Positions 18,561 through 27,139 of a stretch of DNA of 64,000 bases are shown here, piece by piece. The notes under the pieces are model-generated. The model did no database searches, was not told where the DNA came from, and saw nothing but the letters and a program-made list of their open reading frames with translations. The DNA is taken from positions 1 through 64,000 of the forward strand of contig NZ_SRHX01000007.1 in assembly GCF_004565475.1 (NCBI RefSeq), read 5' to 3'. This DNA comes from Lonepinella koalarum. GTDB taxonomy: Bacteria; Pseudomonadota; Gammaproteobacteria; Enterobacterales; Pasteurellaceae. Within the stretch, counting starts at the first letter, position 1; every line of letters starts with the position of its first letter. Made by a program: the position numbers and the translations under genes.

Positions 18561-19391
18561 ATGTCGCAAACGTTTTCATTTCTCCCATACCAAAAACGTA
18601 CCATTAATACGGTTAAAAAATCCCCAATTCAACAACTGGATATTCGACAACAGGTGGATTGTTTAGCCCTAGAAACCCCCGTCGCTTTAGTCTATAACGG
18701 TATTTCTCATACTGTGATGATGTGTACCCCAACGGAGCTTGAAGATTTTGCTTATGGCTTTTCTTTAACCGAAGGTATTATTGATCAACCAAGTGATATT
18801 TATGGCATTGACATTATTGTCAGTTGCCAAGGTATTGAAGTGCAAATTGAACTGGCGACCCGCTGTTTTGTACGGTTAAAAGAACTTCGCCGCACATTGA
18901 CTGGCAGAACAGGGTGTGGGATTTGTGGTTCGGAGCAATTAAGCCAAGTCAGCAAAAAATTGGCGAAATTACACCGCACTTTGACCTTTCATTTAAACCA
19001 CCTTGATGATTGTCTAGAAAAAATTCACACCGCTCAAATTCTCGGACAACAAACAGGCTCAACTCATGCAGCGGCTTTTTTTGATCCACAGGGTAATTTG
19101 CTGGCTATTCGGGAAGATGTGGGGCGACATGTTGCATTGGATAAATTGCTAGGCTGGCACGCCAAGGCGGGTAAACCACAAGGTTTGGTGTTAGTAACCA
19201 GTCGAGCCAGCTATGAAATGGTACAAAAAACCGTAACTTGTGGCATCGAAATGCTGATAGCGATTTCTGCTAGCACTGATCTTGCGGTGAAAATGGCTGA
19301 AGATTGTGATCTTACTCTGATCGGTTTTGCACGAACAGGGCGAGCGACAATTTATAGTGGCGAAGTGCGGTTAATTTTAGGCGAGTTTTAG
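18561..19391 (+). CDS. fdhD: Formate dehydrogenase accessory sulfurtransferase FdhD
   Basis: This 276-residue cytoplasmic protein transfers sulfur from the cysteine desulfurase IscS to the molybdenum cofactor before it is inserted into formate dehydrogenase. The essential CxxC motif is Cys119-Cys122 in [11 protein letters not shown], and the GSTHAAAFF and [12 protein letters not shown] stretches are typical of the family. It is divergent from fdxG and is preceded by the riboswitch candidate. The RBS (GGAT) is weak, which suits leader-mediated control. Confidence 0.95.
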   Translation: MSQTFSFLPYQKRTINTVKKSPIQQLDIRQQVDCLALETPVALVYNGISHTVMMCTPTELEDFAYGFSLTEGIIDQPSDIYGIDIIVSCQGIEVQIELATRCFVRLKELRRTLTGRTGCGICGSEQLSQVSKKLAKLHRTLTFHLNHLDDCLEKIHTAQILGQQTGSTHAAAFFDPQGNLLAIREDVGRHVALDKLLGWHAKAGKPQGLVLVTSRASYEMVQKTVTCGIEMLIAISASTDLAVKMAEDCDLTLIGFARTGRATIYSGEVRLILGEF

Positions 19392-19419
19392 CCTGTTTAA
19401 ATCCCTTTTAAAACAGGCT
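19390..19419. terminator. Convergent hairpin between fdhD and the AfuA-like gene
   Basis: AGCCTGTTT (19390-19398) pairs with AAACAGGCT (19411-19419), starting on the fdhD stop codon. There is no strong T run on either side, so efficiency is uncertain. Confidence 0.5.
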
Positions 19420-19428
19420 AACCTAATG

Positions 19429-20499
19429 TTAATTATCGGCTTTAGTGGCTTCAAACCATTTTTCTAATAACCGTTTACTTTCTTCATTTGAACCGAAGCG
19501 AATAAAATCAATATCAATTAATTTTAATTTTGTTGGATCACTGGCTTTTGGCGATGGCTGAGCGTAGATATTGGTTGGGAGCTGATAGGAATCTGCTTCT
19601 CGCCAAGGAATTTCTTGTGCTTCTTTGCTTAACACATAATCAATAAATAATTTCGCATTATCTAAATTACGCGCCCCTTTAATAATACTGGCAGCCCCTA
19701 AAGTATAGCCAATACCCTCACAAGGCAAAATTCCTTTTACCGGCGCTCCCTTATCTTTTTCTCTGACATAACTATGCATAAAACTGACATCCACTGCCAC
19801 TTCTCCTGTGGATAAATTGGCGGTGGCTAATCCACTTTTAGCATATTGTGACACATTGCCGTGGAGTTTTTTGAAATAATCAAAAGCTTTTTCCTCTCCC
19901 CAAAGTTGTACTAATGTCGTTAGGAAAGAGTAACCGGTGCCAGATACTCTAGGATCGGCATATTGCACTTGATCTTTAAAAACAGGATCAAGTAAATCGT
20001 TAAAACACTGAGGTTCAGTGCTCCCCAGTTTGGCTAATTTTTCGGTATTTATCCCAATACTTAATTCCATTAAATAAATGATTGAAATAAAATCACCACG
20101 CTGTTGCATTAGTTGATTAAATCTTGGCATGATTTCTTTTTGTAAGGGGGAACGATAGGATGCTAGTAAACCTTGATCGGCGGCTTGTAAATGGGGTTCC
20201 AATGTGCCGCCGTACCAAACGTCTGCTTGAGGATTATTGTGTTCTGCTTTAATTTTGCCAAGAATTGTACCAGTGCTATTACGTACAAATTGGGTTTCCA
20301 CGTTATATTTTTTTGAGAACGTCTGAGTCACTTTTTCACAGGTCGTATTCTGTACGCTACAATAAACGGTTAATTTTCCGTCTGCGAAAGCATTTAGGCT
20401 AAATAATGTCCCTAATATACCACAAAGTGCGGTGATTTTTAGCGAAGTTTTATGCTTTTTAGTGAGAGTGAATAGATTAGATTTAAAGTGGTTTTTCAT
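19429..20499 (-). CDS. AfuA-like periplasmic substrate-binding protein under TPP riboswitch control
   Basis: This 356-residue secreted solute-binding protein has an N-terminal signal peptide (about 1-39) ending in NAFA. The mature part (DGKLTVYCSVQN..., FVRNSTGTILGKIKAEHNNPQADVWYGGTLEPH) closely resembles AfuA of Actinobacillus and HI0131. AfuA was first described as iron-binding and later shown to be a hexose-phosphate receptor. No afuB or afuC genes are adjacent: fdhD lies downstream and the riboswitch upstream. Regulation by a TPP aptamer points instead to thiamine or a thiamine phosphate ester as ligand. That is an inference; the ligand is unknown. AAGGAA precedes the ATG. Confidence 0.85.
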   Translation of the reverse strand: MKNHFKSNLFTLTKKHKTSLKITALCGILGTLFSLNAFADGKLTVYCSVQNTTCEKVTQTFSKKYNVETQFVRNSTGTILGKIKAEHNNPQADVWYGGTLEPHLQAADQGLLASYRSPLQKEIMPRFNQLMQQRGDFISIIYLMELSIGINTEKLAKLGSTEPQCFNDLLDPVFKDQVQYADPRVSGTGYSFLTTLVQLWGEEKAFDYFKKLHGNVSQYAKSGLATANLSTGEVAVDVSFMHSYVREKDKGAPVKGILPCEGIGYTLGAASIIKGARNLDNAKLFIDYVLSKEAQEIPWREADSYQLPTNIYAQPSPKASDPTKLKLIDIDFIRFGSNEESKRLLEKWFEATKADN

Positions 20500-20505
20500 T
20501 AACTT

Positions 20506-20551
20506 ATTCCTTATATTTGATGAGTAAAATAAGCTAACACCTAAAAGGAAT
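20506..20551 (-). promoter_or_regulatory. Possible Shine-Dalgarno-sequestering hairpin of the AfuA-like gene
   Basis: The Shine-Dalgarno segment AAGGAAT (plus strand ATTCCTT at 20506-20512) is complementary to ATTCCTT (plus AAGGAAT at 20545-20551) in the same leader. This could be the translational output of the TPP aptamer upstream. Confidence 0.45.
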
Positions 20552-20599
20552 GTATATTAAACAGAAAAGGAAAAACTAATTCAGGTTAATTTTTTCTTC

Positions 20600-20729
20600 C
20601 GTTAGTTTCCTACGTCAGCGTTAACTGTATCAGGTTCACGGGTATTTTCTCAGCCGTTTTTTCATCCGACATTAACTTTCTGTCATCTGTCATCTGTCAT
20701 CTGTCTTCTGAACGGCACCCCGACTAACG
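20600..20729 (-). promoter_or_regulatory. TPP (THI-box) riboswitch upstream of the AfuA-like gene
   Basis: Read on the minus strand, the conserved parts are all present: GGGGTGC, CTGAGA, ACCCGTGAACCTGAT and GACGTAGGAAA, closed by the P1 stem CGTTAGT/ACTAACG (plus strand 20600-20606/20723-20729). The variable P3 arm carries a heptamer tandem repeat. A sigma70-like promoter lies just upstream. Ligand-induced repression is the usual outcome. Confidence 0.95.
20680..20707. repeat. CTGTCAT heptamer tandem repeat inside the riboswitch
   Basis: Three perfect CTGTCAT units (20680-20700) and a fourth, CTGTCTT, with one mismatch (20701-20707) lie in the variable P3 region of the minus-strand TPP aptamer. 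Unit number could change by slippage. Confidence 0.85.
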
Positions 20730-20735
20730 TAATGC

Positions 20736-20764
20736 ACTATAATACGTAATGTTTCATTTGTAAA
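20736..20764 (-). promoter_or_regulatory. Sigma70-type promoter for the riboswitch-AfuA transcript
   Basis: On the minus strand TTTACA (plus 20759-20764) is followed after 17 bp by TATAGT (plus 20736-20741), placing the transcript start just before the riboswitch P1 stem. Confidence 0.6.
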
Positions 20765-20787
20765 TAACAGGATAGTTAAAATTCTCA

Positions 20788-20816
20788 TTGTTTTACGTCT
20801 CAAAAATAGCTATAAT
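20788..20816 (+). promoter_or_regulatory. Sigma70-type promoter for uvrD
   Basis: TTGTTT (20788-20793), 17 bp, TATAAT (20811-20816), about 35 bp upstream of the uvrD ATG. Confidence 0.55.
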
Positions 20817-20850
20817 TCACTGTAAATAAAAACAGATTAAATGAATAATT

Positions 20851-23049
20851 ATGGCAGATATTTCAGAATTACTTGATGGCTTAAATGATAAACAACGTGA
20901 TGCAGTGGCAGCCAAATTAGGCAATTATCTTGTACTCGCTGGGGCGGGCAGTGGAAAAACACGAGTACTTACGCATCGTATTGCATGGTTGGTTGCGGTG
21001 GAAGGTATTTCCGAAGGAAGTATCATGGCAGTAACCTTTACCAATAAAGCGGCAACAGAAATGCGTCAACGGATTCAAGCTACGCTAGCTCAACATTCTC
21101 AACAACATTTATTTTCAATGTGGGTTGGCACATTTCATAGCATCGCTCATCGTTTGCTGCGTTCTCATTATGCCGATGCCAAATTACCGCAAGATTTTCA
21201 AATTTTAGACAGTGAAGATCAGCTTCGTTTAGTCAAACGATTATTAAAATTGCACAATTATGATGATAAAAATTTCCCTCCCAAACATGCTTGTTGGTTT
21301 ATTAATAAACAGAAAGATGATGGGTTACGCCCCCATCAAATAGATGATATGCATGATCGAGAAACTAAAGAGTGGGTACGTATTTATCAGATTTATCAAG
21401 AAGCTTGTGATCGCTCAGGATTAGTGGATTTTGCCGAAATCTTATTGCGAGCCTATGAATTATTTGCTAAAAATCCGTTAATTTTACAAAGTTATCAACG
21501 TCGTTTTAGTCAAATTCTAGTGGATGAATTTCAAGATACTAACACTATTCAATATGCTTGGATCAAATTGTTAGCGGGTAAAACAGGTAACGTGATGATT
21601 GTGGGCGATGATGACCAGTCTATTTACGGTTGGCGTGGTGCTCAAATTGAAAATATTCAACGTTTTAGTCAAGATTTTAGCCAAGTTCAAACCATTCGAC
21701 TAGAACAAAATTATCGTTCTACCGGCAATATTTTACAATCTGCTAATCAGTTAATTGCCAATAATGCCAATCGGTTAGGTAAAAATTTGTGGACCAGCGG
21801 TGAACAAGGTGAACCTGTTGGCATTTATGCCGCATTTAATGAGCTAGACGAAGCGCTATTTGTGACATCACAAATTAAAATATGGTTAGAAAATGGTGGA
21901 CAATTGCATGATTGTGCGGTGCTGTATCGTAGTAATAGCCAGTCTCGGGTGTTGGAAGAAGCGCTAATTCGATCTGATATTCCTTATCGTATTTATGGAG
22001 GCATGCGATTCTTTGAACGACAAGAAATTAAAGATGCGTTAGCCTATTTGCGATTAGTGAATAATCGTCATGATGACGCGGCATTTGAGCGAGTAATTAA
22101 TACCCCCGCTCGTGGTATTGGAGAACGCACGCTAGAAACTTTACGTCAATTGACGCGCGAACGTCAAATTACCTTATGGCAAGCCACACAAGTCGCCATT
22201 ACGGATAATAAACTGGCTGGACGAGCCGTGACAGCATTATTACGTTTTGTAGAATTAGTCAATTCTCTTGCCTTAGAAACTGTCGAAATGCCATTATTTG
22301 TTCAAACCGATTTTGTGATTAAGCATTCAGGGTTATACCAAATGTATGAGCAAGAAAAAGGGGAAAAAGGCGAAGTACGGATCGAAAACTTAGAAGAATT
22401 AGTTTCTGCTACTCGAGAATTTATTAAGCCAGCGGAAGCGGAGGAGATGTCTGACTTAACTGCGTTTTTAACCCATGCATCTCTTGAAGCTGGGGAAGAA
22501 CAAGCCAGCCCACACCAATCCTGTGTACAAATGATGACTTTACATTCGGCTAAAGGTTTAGAGTTTCCTCGCGTGTTTATGGTGGGGGTAGAAGAAGGCA
22601 TTTTCCCAAGTAAACAATCTTTATTTGATGATGATCGTTTACAAGAAGAACGCCGTTTAGCCTATGTAGGCATTACGCGAGCCAAACAAAAATTAACTAT
22701 TTGCTATGCTGAAAGTCGCCGTTTATACAACACGGAAGAACGCCATGTTCCATCTCGTTTTATCAACGAATTACCGCAACAATGTATTCAAACAGTCCGC
22801 TTGCGAGGTACGGTGACAAGAGCTTATAACCAACAAAAAGTCGATCAAAGTGCGGTGCAAAATAGCAGTATTTTTGAGCAAAATAACAGCGGCTGGAGAA
22901 AGGGACAAAAAGTTAAACATGCTAAATTCGGGCAAGGTACGATCATTAATATTGAAGGCGCAGAGAATAATACTCGCTTACAAATTGCCTTTCAGGGGCA
23001 AGGCATTAAATGGTTGATTGCACATTTGGCGAAGTTGGAACAGGTTTAA
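20851..23049 (+). CDS. uvrD: DNA helicase II
   Basis: This 732-residue superfamily-1 3'-5' helicase acts in nucleotide excision repair and mismatch repair. Walker A GAGSGKT is at residues 31-37, motif Ia TFTNKAATEM follows, the Walker B-type DEFQDTN and the GDDDQSIYGWRGA motif lie in the middle, and LHSAKGLEF and VGITRAK mark the 2B/2A region. The C-terminal tail with KHAKFGQGTI matches the UvrD-specific Tudor-like domain, separating it from Rep. Its 3' end is followed closely by the permease gene. Confidence 0.97.
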   Translation: MADISELLDGLNDKQRDAVAAKLGNYLVLAGAGSGKTRVLTHRIAWLVAVEGISEGSIMAVTFTNKAATEMRQRIQATLAQHSQQHLFSMWVGTFHSIAHRLLRSHYADAKLPQDFQILDSEDQLRLVKRLLKLHNYDDKNFPPKHACWFINKQKDDGLRPHQIDDMHDRETKEWVRIYQIYQEACDRSGLVDFAEILLRAYELFAKNPLILQSYQRRFSQILVDEFQDTNTIQYAWIKLLAGKTGNVMIVGDDDQSIYGWRGAQIENIQRFSQDFSQVQTIRLEQNYRSTGNILQSANQLIANNANRLGKNLWTSGEQGEPVGIYAAFNELDEALFVTSQIKIWLENGGQLHDCAVLYRSNSQSRVLEEALIRSDIPYRIYGGMRFFERQEIKDALAYLRLVNNRHDDAAFERVINTPARGIGERTLETLRQLTRERQITLWQATQVAITDNKLAGRAVTALLRFVELVNSLALETVEMPLFVQTDFVIKHSGLYQMYEQEKGEKGEVRIENLEELVSATREFIKPAEAEEMSDLTAFLTHASLEAGEEQASPHQSCVQMMTLHSAKGLEFPRVFMVGVEEGIFPSKQSLFDDDRLQEERRLAYVGITRAKQKLTICYAESRRLYNTEERHVPSRFINELPQQCIQTVRLRGTVTRAYNQQKVDQSAVQNSSIFEQNNSGWRKGQKVKHAKFGQGTIINIEGAENNTRLQIAFQGQGIKWLIAHLAKLEQV

Positions 23050-23069
23050 TACAGATAAAAGTGAAATAC

Positions 23070-23957
23070 ATGATTAAAGGTGTAATCTTTTCAGTGAGTG
23101 CGTCATTATTATTTGGCGTAATTTATTACCTTTCTACAGTTTTGCAACCCATGTCTGGAGAAGCGTTATTAGGTTGGCGAATATTGGTTACATTACCATT
23201 TTTATTTGTATTGCTTTATTTGATTAAACAACACAACGTTTTTTTACAGTTTATTGTTCAACTCAAAAATCAACCGTATTTATTACTCGTGCTATTGGTC
23301 ACCAGTGCAAGTATGGGAGTACAGATGTGGTTATTTTTATGGGCACCAGTCAATAATCGAGCCATTGAAGTTTCTATGGGCTATTTATTAATGCCATTGA
23401 TTATGGTGTTAATTGGACGTTTTTTATATAGAGAACGGATTTCTAAAATTAAGGCGTATGCAATTTTATTTGCGACTGTCGGTGTATTAAGTAAAATTAT
23501 TCTTTCAGGATCTTTTTATTGGGAAAGTATTTTAGCTTGCCTTGGTTATCCACTCTATTTTGTGATTCGACGCCAGTTTAATATATTGCATTTCTCCAGT
23601 TTTGTGGTCGAAATGATCTTACTGTTACCGATTTCATTTTATTTTGCCAATCAAGTCGATATGGCATGGGTTCAAACGCAAAATTCCAATATTTATTTAT
23701 GGTTAGCGGTATTAGGTATAGTGGGAGCCGTAGCGTTAGGCGTTTATGTACTTGCAAGTCAGACTTTACCGATGAATTTATTTGGGCTATTAAGCTATTT
23801 GGAACCAGTTACCATGTTTACGGTATCTTTCTTAATCGGTGAGAGATTAGCAAATGACTCTTATCTTTTAATGATTTGTTTATTTATTGCGATTATTTTA
23901 TTAGTACTTGATGGATCCTTTCGTGTCTGGCAAAAACCAAAGATGAATATTTTATAA
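23070..23957 (+). CDS. rarD: RarD-family EamA/DMT permease
   Basis: This 295-residue inner-membrane protein has about ten hydrophobic segments and resembles RarD proteins of the drug/metabolite transporter superfamily (start MIKGVIFSVSASLLFGVIYY). I start it at the ATG at 23070; the longer frame would begin inside uvrD. No obvious RBS is seen and the gap to uvrD is 20 bp, so it is probably co-transcribed. The substrate is unknown. It lies directly before a thiamine transport operon, but nothing in the sequence links it to thiamine. Confidence 0.75.
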   Translation: MIKGVIFSVSASLLFGVIYYLSTVLQPMSGEALLGWRILVTLPFLFVLLYLIKQHNVFLQFIVQLKNQPYLLLVLLVTSASMGVQMWLFLWAPVNNRAIEVSMGYLLMPLIMVLIGRFLYRERISKIKAYAILFATVGVLSKIILSGSFYWESILACLGYPLYFVIRRQFNILHFSSFVVEMILLLPISFYFANQVDMAWVQTQNSNIYLWLAVLGIVGAVALGVYVLASQTLPMNLFGLLSYLEPVTMFTVSFLIGERLANDSYLLMICLFIAIILLVLDGSFRVWQKPKMNIL

Positions 23958-23999
23958 TTCAGTTGCAAATTTATCCTAAAAAAGATTAAACTACTATTG

Positions 24000-24102
24000 T
24001 TCTCATCGGGGTGCTGATGTTGATTTTAATGCTAATTTTAACAAAGCTGAGAAAATACCCGTAGAACCTGAACCGAGTAATATCAGCGTAGGGATTTGAG
24101 AA
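24000..24102 (+). promoter_or_regulatory. TPP (THI-box) riboswitch upstream of thiB
   Basis: GGGGTGCTGATG at 24009-24020, GCTGAGAAAATACCC ending at 24060, GAACCTGAACC and CAGCGTAGGGA match the TPP aptamer core. The TCTCA (24001-24005) and TGAGA (24097-24101) ends form P1. It lies 65 bp upstream of thiB. Confidence 0.95.
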
Positions 24103-24138
24103 ACGTCAAAAAAATTATATCTTTGACCTTGCTTAAAT

Positions 24139-24166
24139 TCCTTTAATTCATATTAAAGGATTTTTT
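24139..24166 (+). promoter_or_regulatory. Output hairpin of the thiB riboswitch covering the Shine-Dalgarno
   Basis: TCCTTTAA (24139-24146) pairs with TTAAAGGA (24153-24160), which contains the thiB ribosome-binding site. Six T follow, then the ATG. The stem is AT-rich, so control of translation initiation seems likelier than termination. Confidence 0.6.
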
Positions 24167-25174
24167 ATGTCTAAACTAAAAACTCTCTCTTTTTTAACCG
24201 CACTTTGTGCGATTTCTACCAGTGCGTTGGCATCACTTCAACCGCTTACTATTTATACCGAAGAATTTTTTGGCGCCGACTGGGGACCGGGAAATGAAGT
24301 AAAAGCCTTGTTTGAAAAGGCAAATCCACAATGTACAGTAATTTATAAAGTGTTTGATAACCGTAATACAATGTTTAACCGTGTTCGTTTAGAGGGCAAA
24401 AAAATACCAGCGGATATCGTGATTGGTTTGGATAATTTCCAAAAAGAATCAGCAGCAAAAACCGGGCTTTTTGCCAAAACTGCGGTAGATTTAAGCGCAC
24501 TTTCTTTGCCGTTTGACTGGCAAGATCAAACCTTTATTCCTTATGAATTTGGACAATTTGCCTTTATTTATGATAAAACCAAATTAACCAATCCACCGCA
24601 AACCTTAAAAGAATTGGTAGAACGCCAAGATTTGCGCGTGATTTATCAAGATCCACGCACTAGCAGCATGGGGCGTGGCTTTTTGGTGTGGTTAAATCAA
24701 GTTTATTCGCAAGATCAAGTGGAGCAGGCGTGGAAAACCTTGGCAAAACATACGGTAACTGTCGGTAAAGGTTGGACTGAAACCTATGGTGCGTTTTTAA
24801 AAGGCGAATCTGATGTGGTGTTTAGCCATAGCACATCACCGATTTATCACCAGTTGCATGATAAAACCGATCAATATGCCGCAACAGAATTTAGTGACGG
24901 AGCAGTGTATCAAGTGGATACCATTTCCAAAATAGCAAAAGAGCAAGTCAACCAATGTGCGGATCATTTTATTCAATTTATGATTAGTCCAGAGGCTCAA
25001 AAAGTGTTAATTCCGAAAAATGTTATGCTTTCCGTAAGTTCAGCAGAAATTGAACCGCACTTTGATGAGTTGAAAGCACATCAATTTGAAGTAAAAGCGA
25101 TCAATACGGACAAGGTCAGTGAGCAAGATATTAAAGCTTGGACAGAAAAATGGCAAGCGGTACTCAGTCAATAG
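24167..25174 (+). CDS. thiB: Thiamine-binding periplasmic protein
   Basis: This 335-residue solute-binding protein (ThiB/TbpA) delivers thiamine and its phosphates to the ThiP permease. A Sec signal peptide ends near residue 22 (SALA), and the mature start LQPLTIYTEEFFGADWGPGNEVKALFE is typical of the family. The gene is governed by the TPP riboswitch upstream and overlaps thiP. It contains an uptake-signal core near its start. Confidence 0.93.
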   Translation: MSKLKTLSFLTALCAISTSALASLQPLTIYTEEFFGADWGPGNEVKALFEKANPQCTVIYKVFDNRNTMFNRVRLEGKKIPADIVIGLDNFQKESAAKTGLFAKTAVDLSALSLPFDWQDQTFIPYEFGQFAFIYDKTKLTNPPQTLKELVERQDLRVIYQDPRTSSMGRGFLVWLNQVYSQDQVEQAWKTLAKHTVTVGKGWTETYGAFLKGESDVVFSHSTSPIYHQLHDKTDQYAATEFSDGAVYQVDTISKIAKEQVNQCADHFIQFMISPEAQKVLIPKNVMLSVSSAEIEPHFDELKAHQFEVKAINTDKVSEQDIKAWTEKWQAVLSQ

Positions 25175-26835
25175 CCTTATCTTCCTTTTGCGTTCAAGCC
25201 AAACAAATAGGTCGCCAGTTAAAATGGCGACATTATATTGCTGGGTTATGGGTGTTAGGCTTGTTATTTGGTCTATATGCTAACAGCTTATTGGCGGTAT
25301 TTACTTTTGGTGATGAAAATGCGCACAGACATTTGTGGCAAGGATTATGGCAAGCTTTAGCACAAAATAGCTATGTTCGACAGGTTATTTTTTTTAGCTT
25401 TTGGCAGGCTGGATTATCGGCATTATTGTCAGTATTGTTGGGTTGGTTGTTTGCTCGCGCGTTTTTTTATCAATCTTTTTGGGGAAAAACGTGGTTGTTG
25501 CGCATTTTCTCACTTACTTTTGTGTTGCCCTCTTTGGTTGCAGTATTTGGTATTTTAGGGGTTTATGGTGCATCGGGTTGGGTGGCTCAATTTTGTGCCA
25601 GATTCGGTATAGCATGGCGACCGGATATTTACGGATTAACTGGTATTTTAATCGCTCATCTTTTTTTCAATATTCCTTTAGCCACGCGAATGTTTTTACA
25701 AGCCTATCAATCTATTCCCGTACAACAACATCAACTTTCCGCTCAACTGGGAATTCGTCGTTGGCAATTTATTCGCTGGATTGAATTGCCTTACTTACGT
25801 GAGCAGATTTTACCGATTTTCGTGTTAATTTTTATGCTTTGCTTTACTAGCTTTGCTATTGTATTGGTTCTCGGTGGAGGTCCCAAATTTACCACGCTAG
25901 AAGTCGCTATTTATCAAGCTATTGTCTTTGATTTTGATTTAGCCAAATCTGCTCAATTTGCGCTGTTGCAATTTATCTGTTTTTTTGCCTTATTTGCCTT
26001 AAGCTCATTGTTTAGCCGAAGTACGGAAACGCAATTAACTCAAACAGTTTGGTGGTTTGCTAAACAGTCTAGTGGCGTGAAAATGTGGCAAATTTTTTGC
26101 TTAATATTGCTCTCCGCATTTTTACTGTTACCGTTGCTTAACACGGTGCTAAGTGCGGTTTTTTCTTCGGCAATTTTTACGGCATGGAGACAATCTGCCT
26201 TATGGCAAGCCATGGTATATTCTTTCACTATCGCCCCTTTATCTGCGTTATTAGCTTTATTATTGGCATTTGGTTTGTTATTGGCATCACGCCGATTACA
26301 TTGGTTAGGTTTACGCCGCCTTTCTAACAGCTTAATTAATATCACCATGGTGATTCTTGCTGTTCCTATGTTAATGTTGGCAACTGGGTTATTCTTATGG
26401 TTAAAAGACTGGCAATTTTCCACCGCACAATTATTTTTGTTGATCATTTTATGTAACGCAATGGCAGCGTTACCTTTTGTCATCCGTATTTTAGCGGTGC
26501 CAATGCAAAATAATCTGACCTATTATGAACGTCTTTGTCAATCCTTAGGCATCACAGGTTGGCAGCGATTTAAACGAATAGAATGGCAAGCTTTGCGCCA
26601 ACCCGTTAAATATGCCTTTGCCTTAGCCAGTTGTTTATCACTAGGTGATTTCACTGCTATCGCTTTATTTGGCAATCAAGATTTTAGTTCATTGCCGTAT
26701 TTGTTGTATCAACAATTAGGTAGTTATAGAGGTGAAGAAGGCGCAGTGACGGCGTTGGTGCTGTTAGTAAGTTGTTTTGGCGTGTTCTCAGTGGTCGAAA
26801 AAATAAAGAGAGAGGAGAATACATTTGCTTATTAA
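25150..26835 (+). CDS. thiP: Thiamine ABC transporter permease
   Basis: This 561-residue fused permease has about twelve membrane helices and two EAA-type cytoplasmic loops (QLGIRRWQFIRWIELPYL and SLGITGWQRFKRIEWQAL) that dock the ATPase subunits. I start at the ATG at 25150, overlapping thiB by 25 bp. A TTG at 25138 is also possible. A thiQ ATPase gene would be expected directly after, but only a short non-coding stretch and a tRNA follow. The ATPase must be encoded elsewhere, or the system is non-functional. Confidence 0.92.
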   Translation: MASGTQSIALSSFCVQAKQIGRQLKWRHYIAGLWVLGLLFGLYANSLLAVFTFGDENAHRHLWQGLWQALAQNSYVRQVIFFSFWQAGLSALLSVLLGWLFARAFFYQSFWGKTWLLRIFSLTFVLPSLVAVFGILGVYGASGWVAQFCARFGIAWRPDIYGLTGILIAHLFFNIPLATRMFLQAYQSIPVQQHQLSAQLGIRRWQFIRWIELPYLREQILPIFVLIFMLCFTSFAIVLVLGGGPKFTTLEVAIYQAIVFDFDLAKSAQFALLQFICFFALFALSSLFSRSTETQLTQTVWWFAKQSSGVKMWQIFCLILLSAFLLLPLLNTVLSAVFSSAIFTAWRQSALWQAMVYSFTIAPLSALLALLLAFGLLLASRRLHWLGLRRLSNSLINITMVILAVPMLMLATGLFLWLKDWQFSTAQLFLLIILCNAMAALPFVIRILAVPMQNNLTYYERLCQSLGITGWQRFKRIEWQALRQPVKYAFALASCLSLGDFTAIALFGNQDFSSLPYLLYQQLGSYRGEEGAVTALVLLVSCFGVFSVVEKIKREENTFAY

Positions 26836-26924
26836 GATAGCAATTGCAATAAGTACAACTACTTAAATAATGGTGTGATAAACATTAAATGTGATGTAGT
26901 CGATAAAGATAAAATAGAATAAAA

Positions 26925-26947
26925 AAAGATGCGATTAAAGCATCTTT
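26925..26947 (-). terminator. Terminator downstream of tRNA-Gly
   Basis: AAAGATGC (26925-26932) and GCATCTTT (26940-26947) form a stem, followed on the minus strand by a long T run. It ends the tRNA-Gly transcript and may also act on thiP readthrough. Confidence 0.8.
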
Positions 26948-26955
26948 AGAGAATT

Positions 26956-27031
<76 letters not shown>

Positions 27032-27075
27032 AAAGCGACATTTAATATCAACAACGAATCTTGAAAACAAGGCTT

Positions 27076-27103
27076 ATTATACGAAGATTTTGATTGTTCG
27101 CAA
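27076..27103 (-). promoter_or_regulatory. Promoter of tRNA-Gly
   Basis: On the minus strand TTGCGA, 16 bp, TATAAT (plus strand TCGCAA 27098-27103 and ATTATA 27076-27081), about 45 bp before the tRNA. Confidence 0.55.
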
Positions 27104-27139
27104 GCAGAAATTTTTATTTTCTGTTTGTTTGCAGAAATT

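Noticed and set aside
26040-26483. 147-residue antisense frame in thiP
   Set aside because: It lies opposite membrane helices, has an Asn/Lys-rich composition and no RBS.
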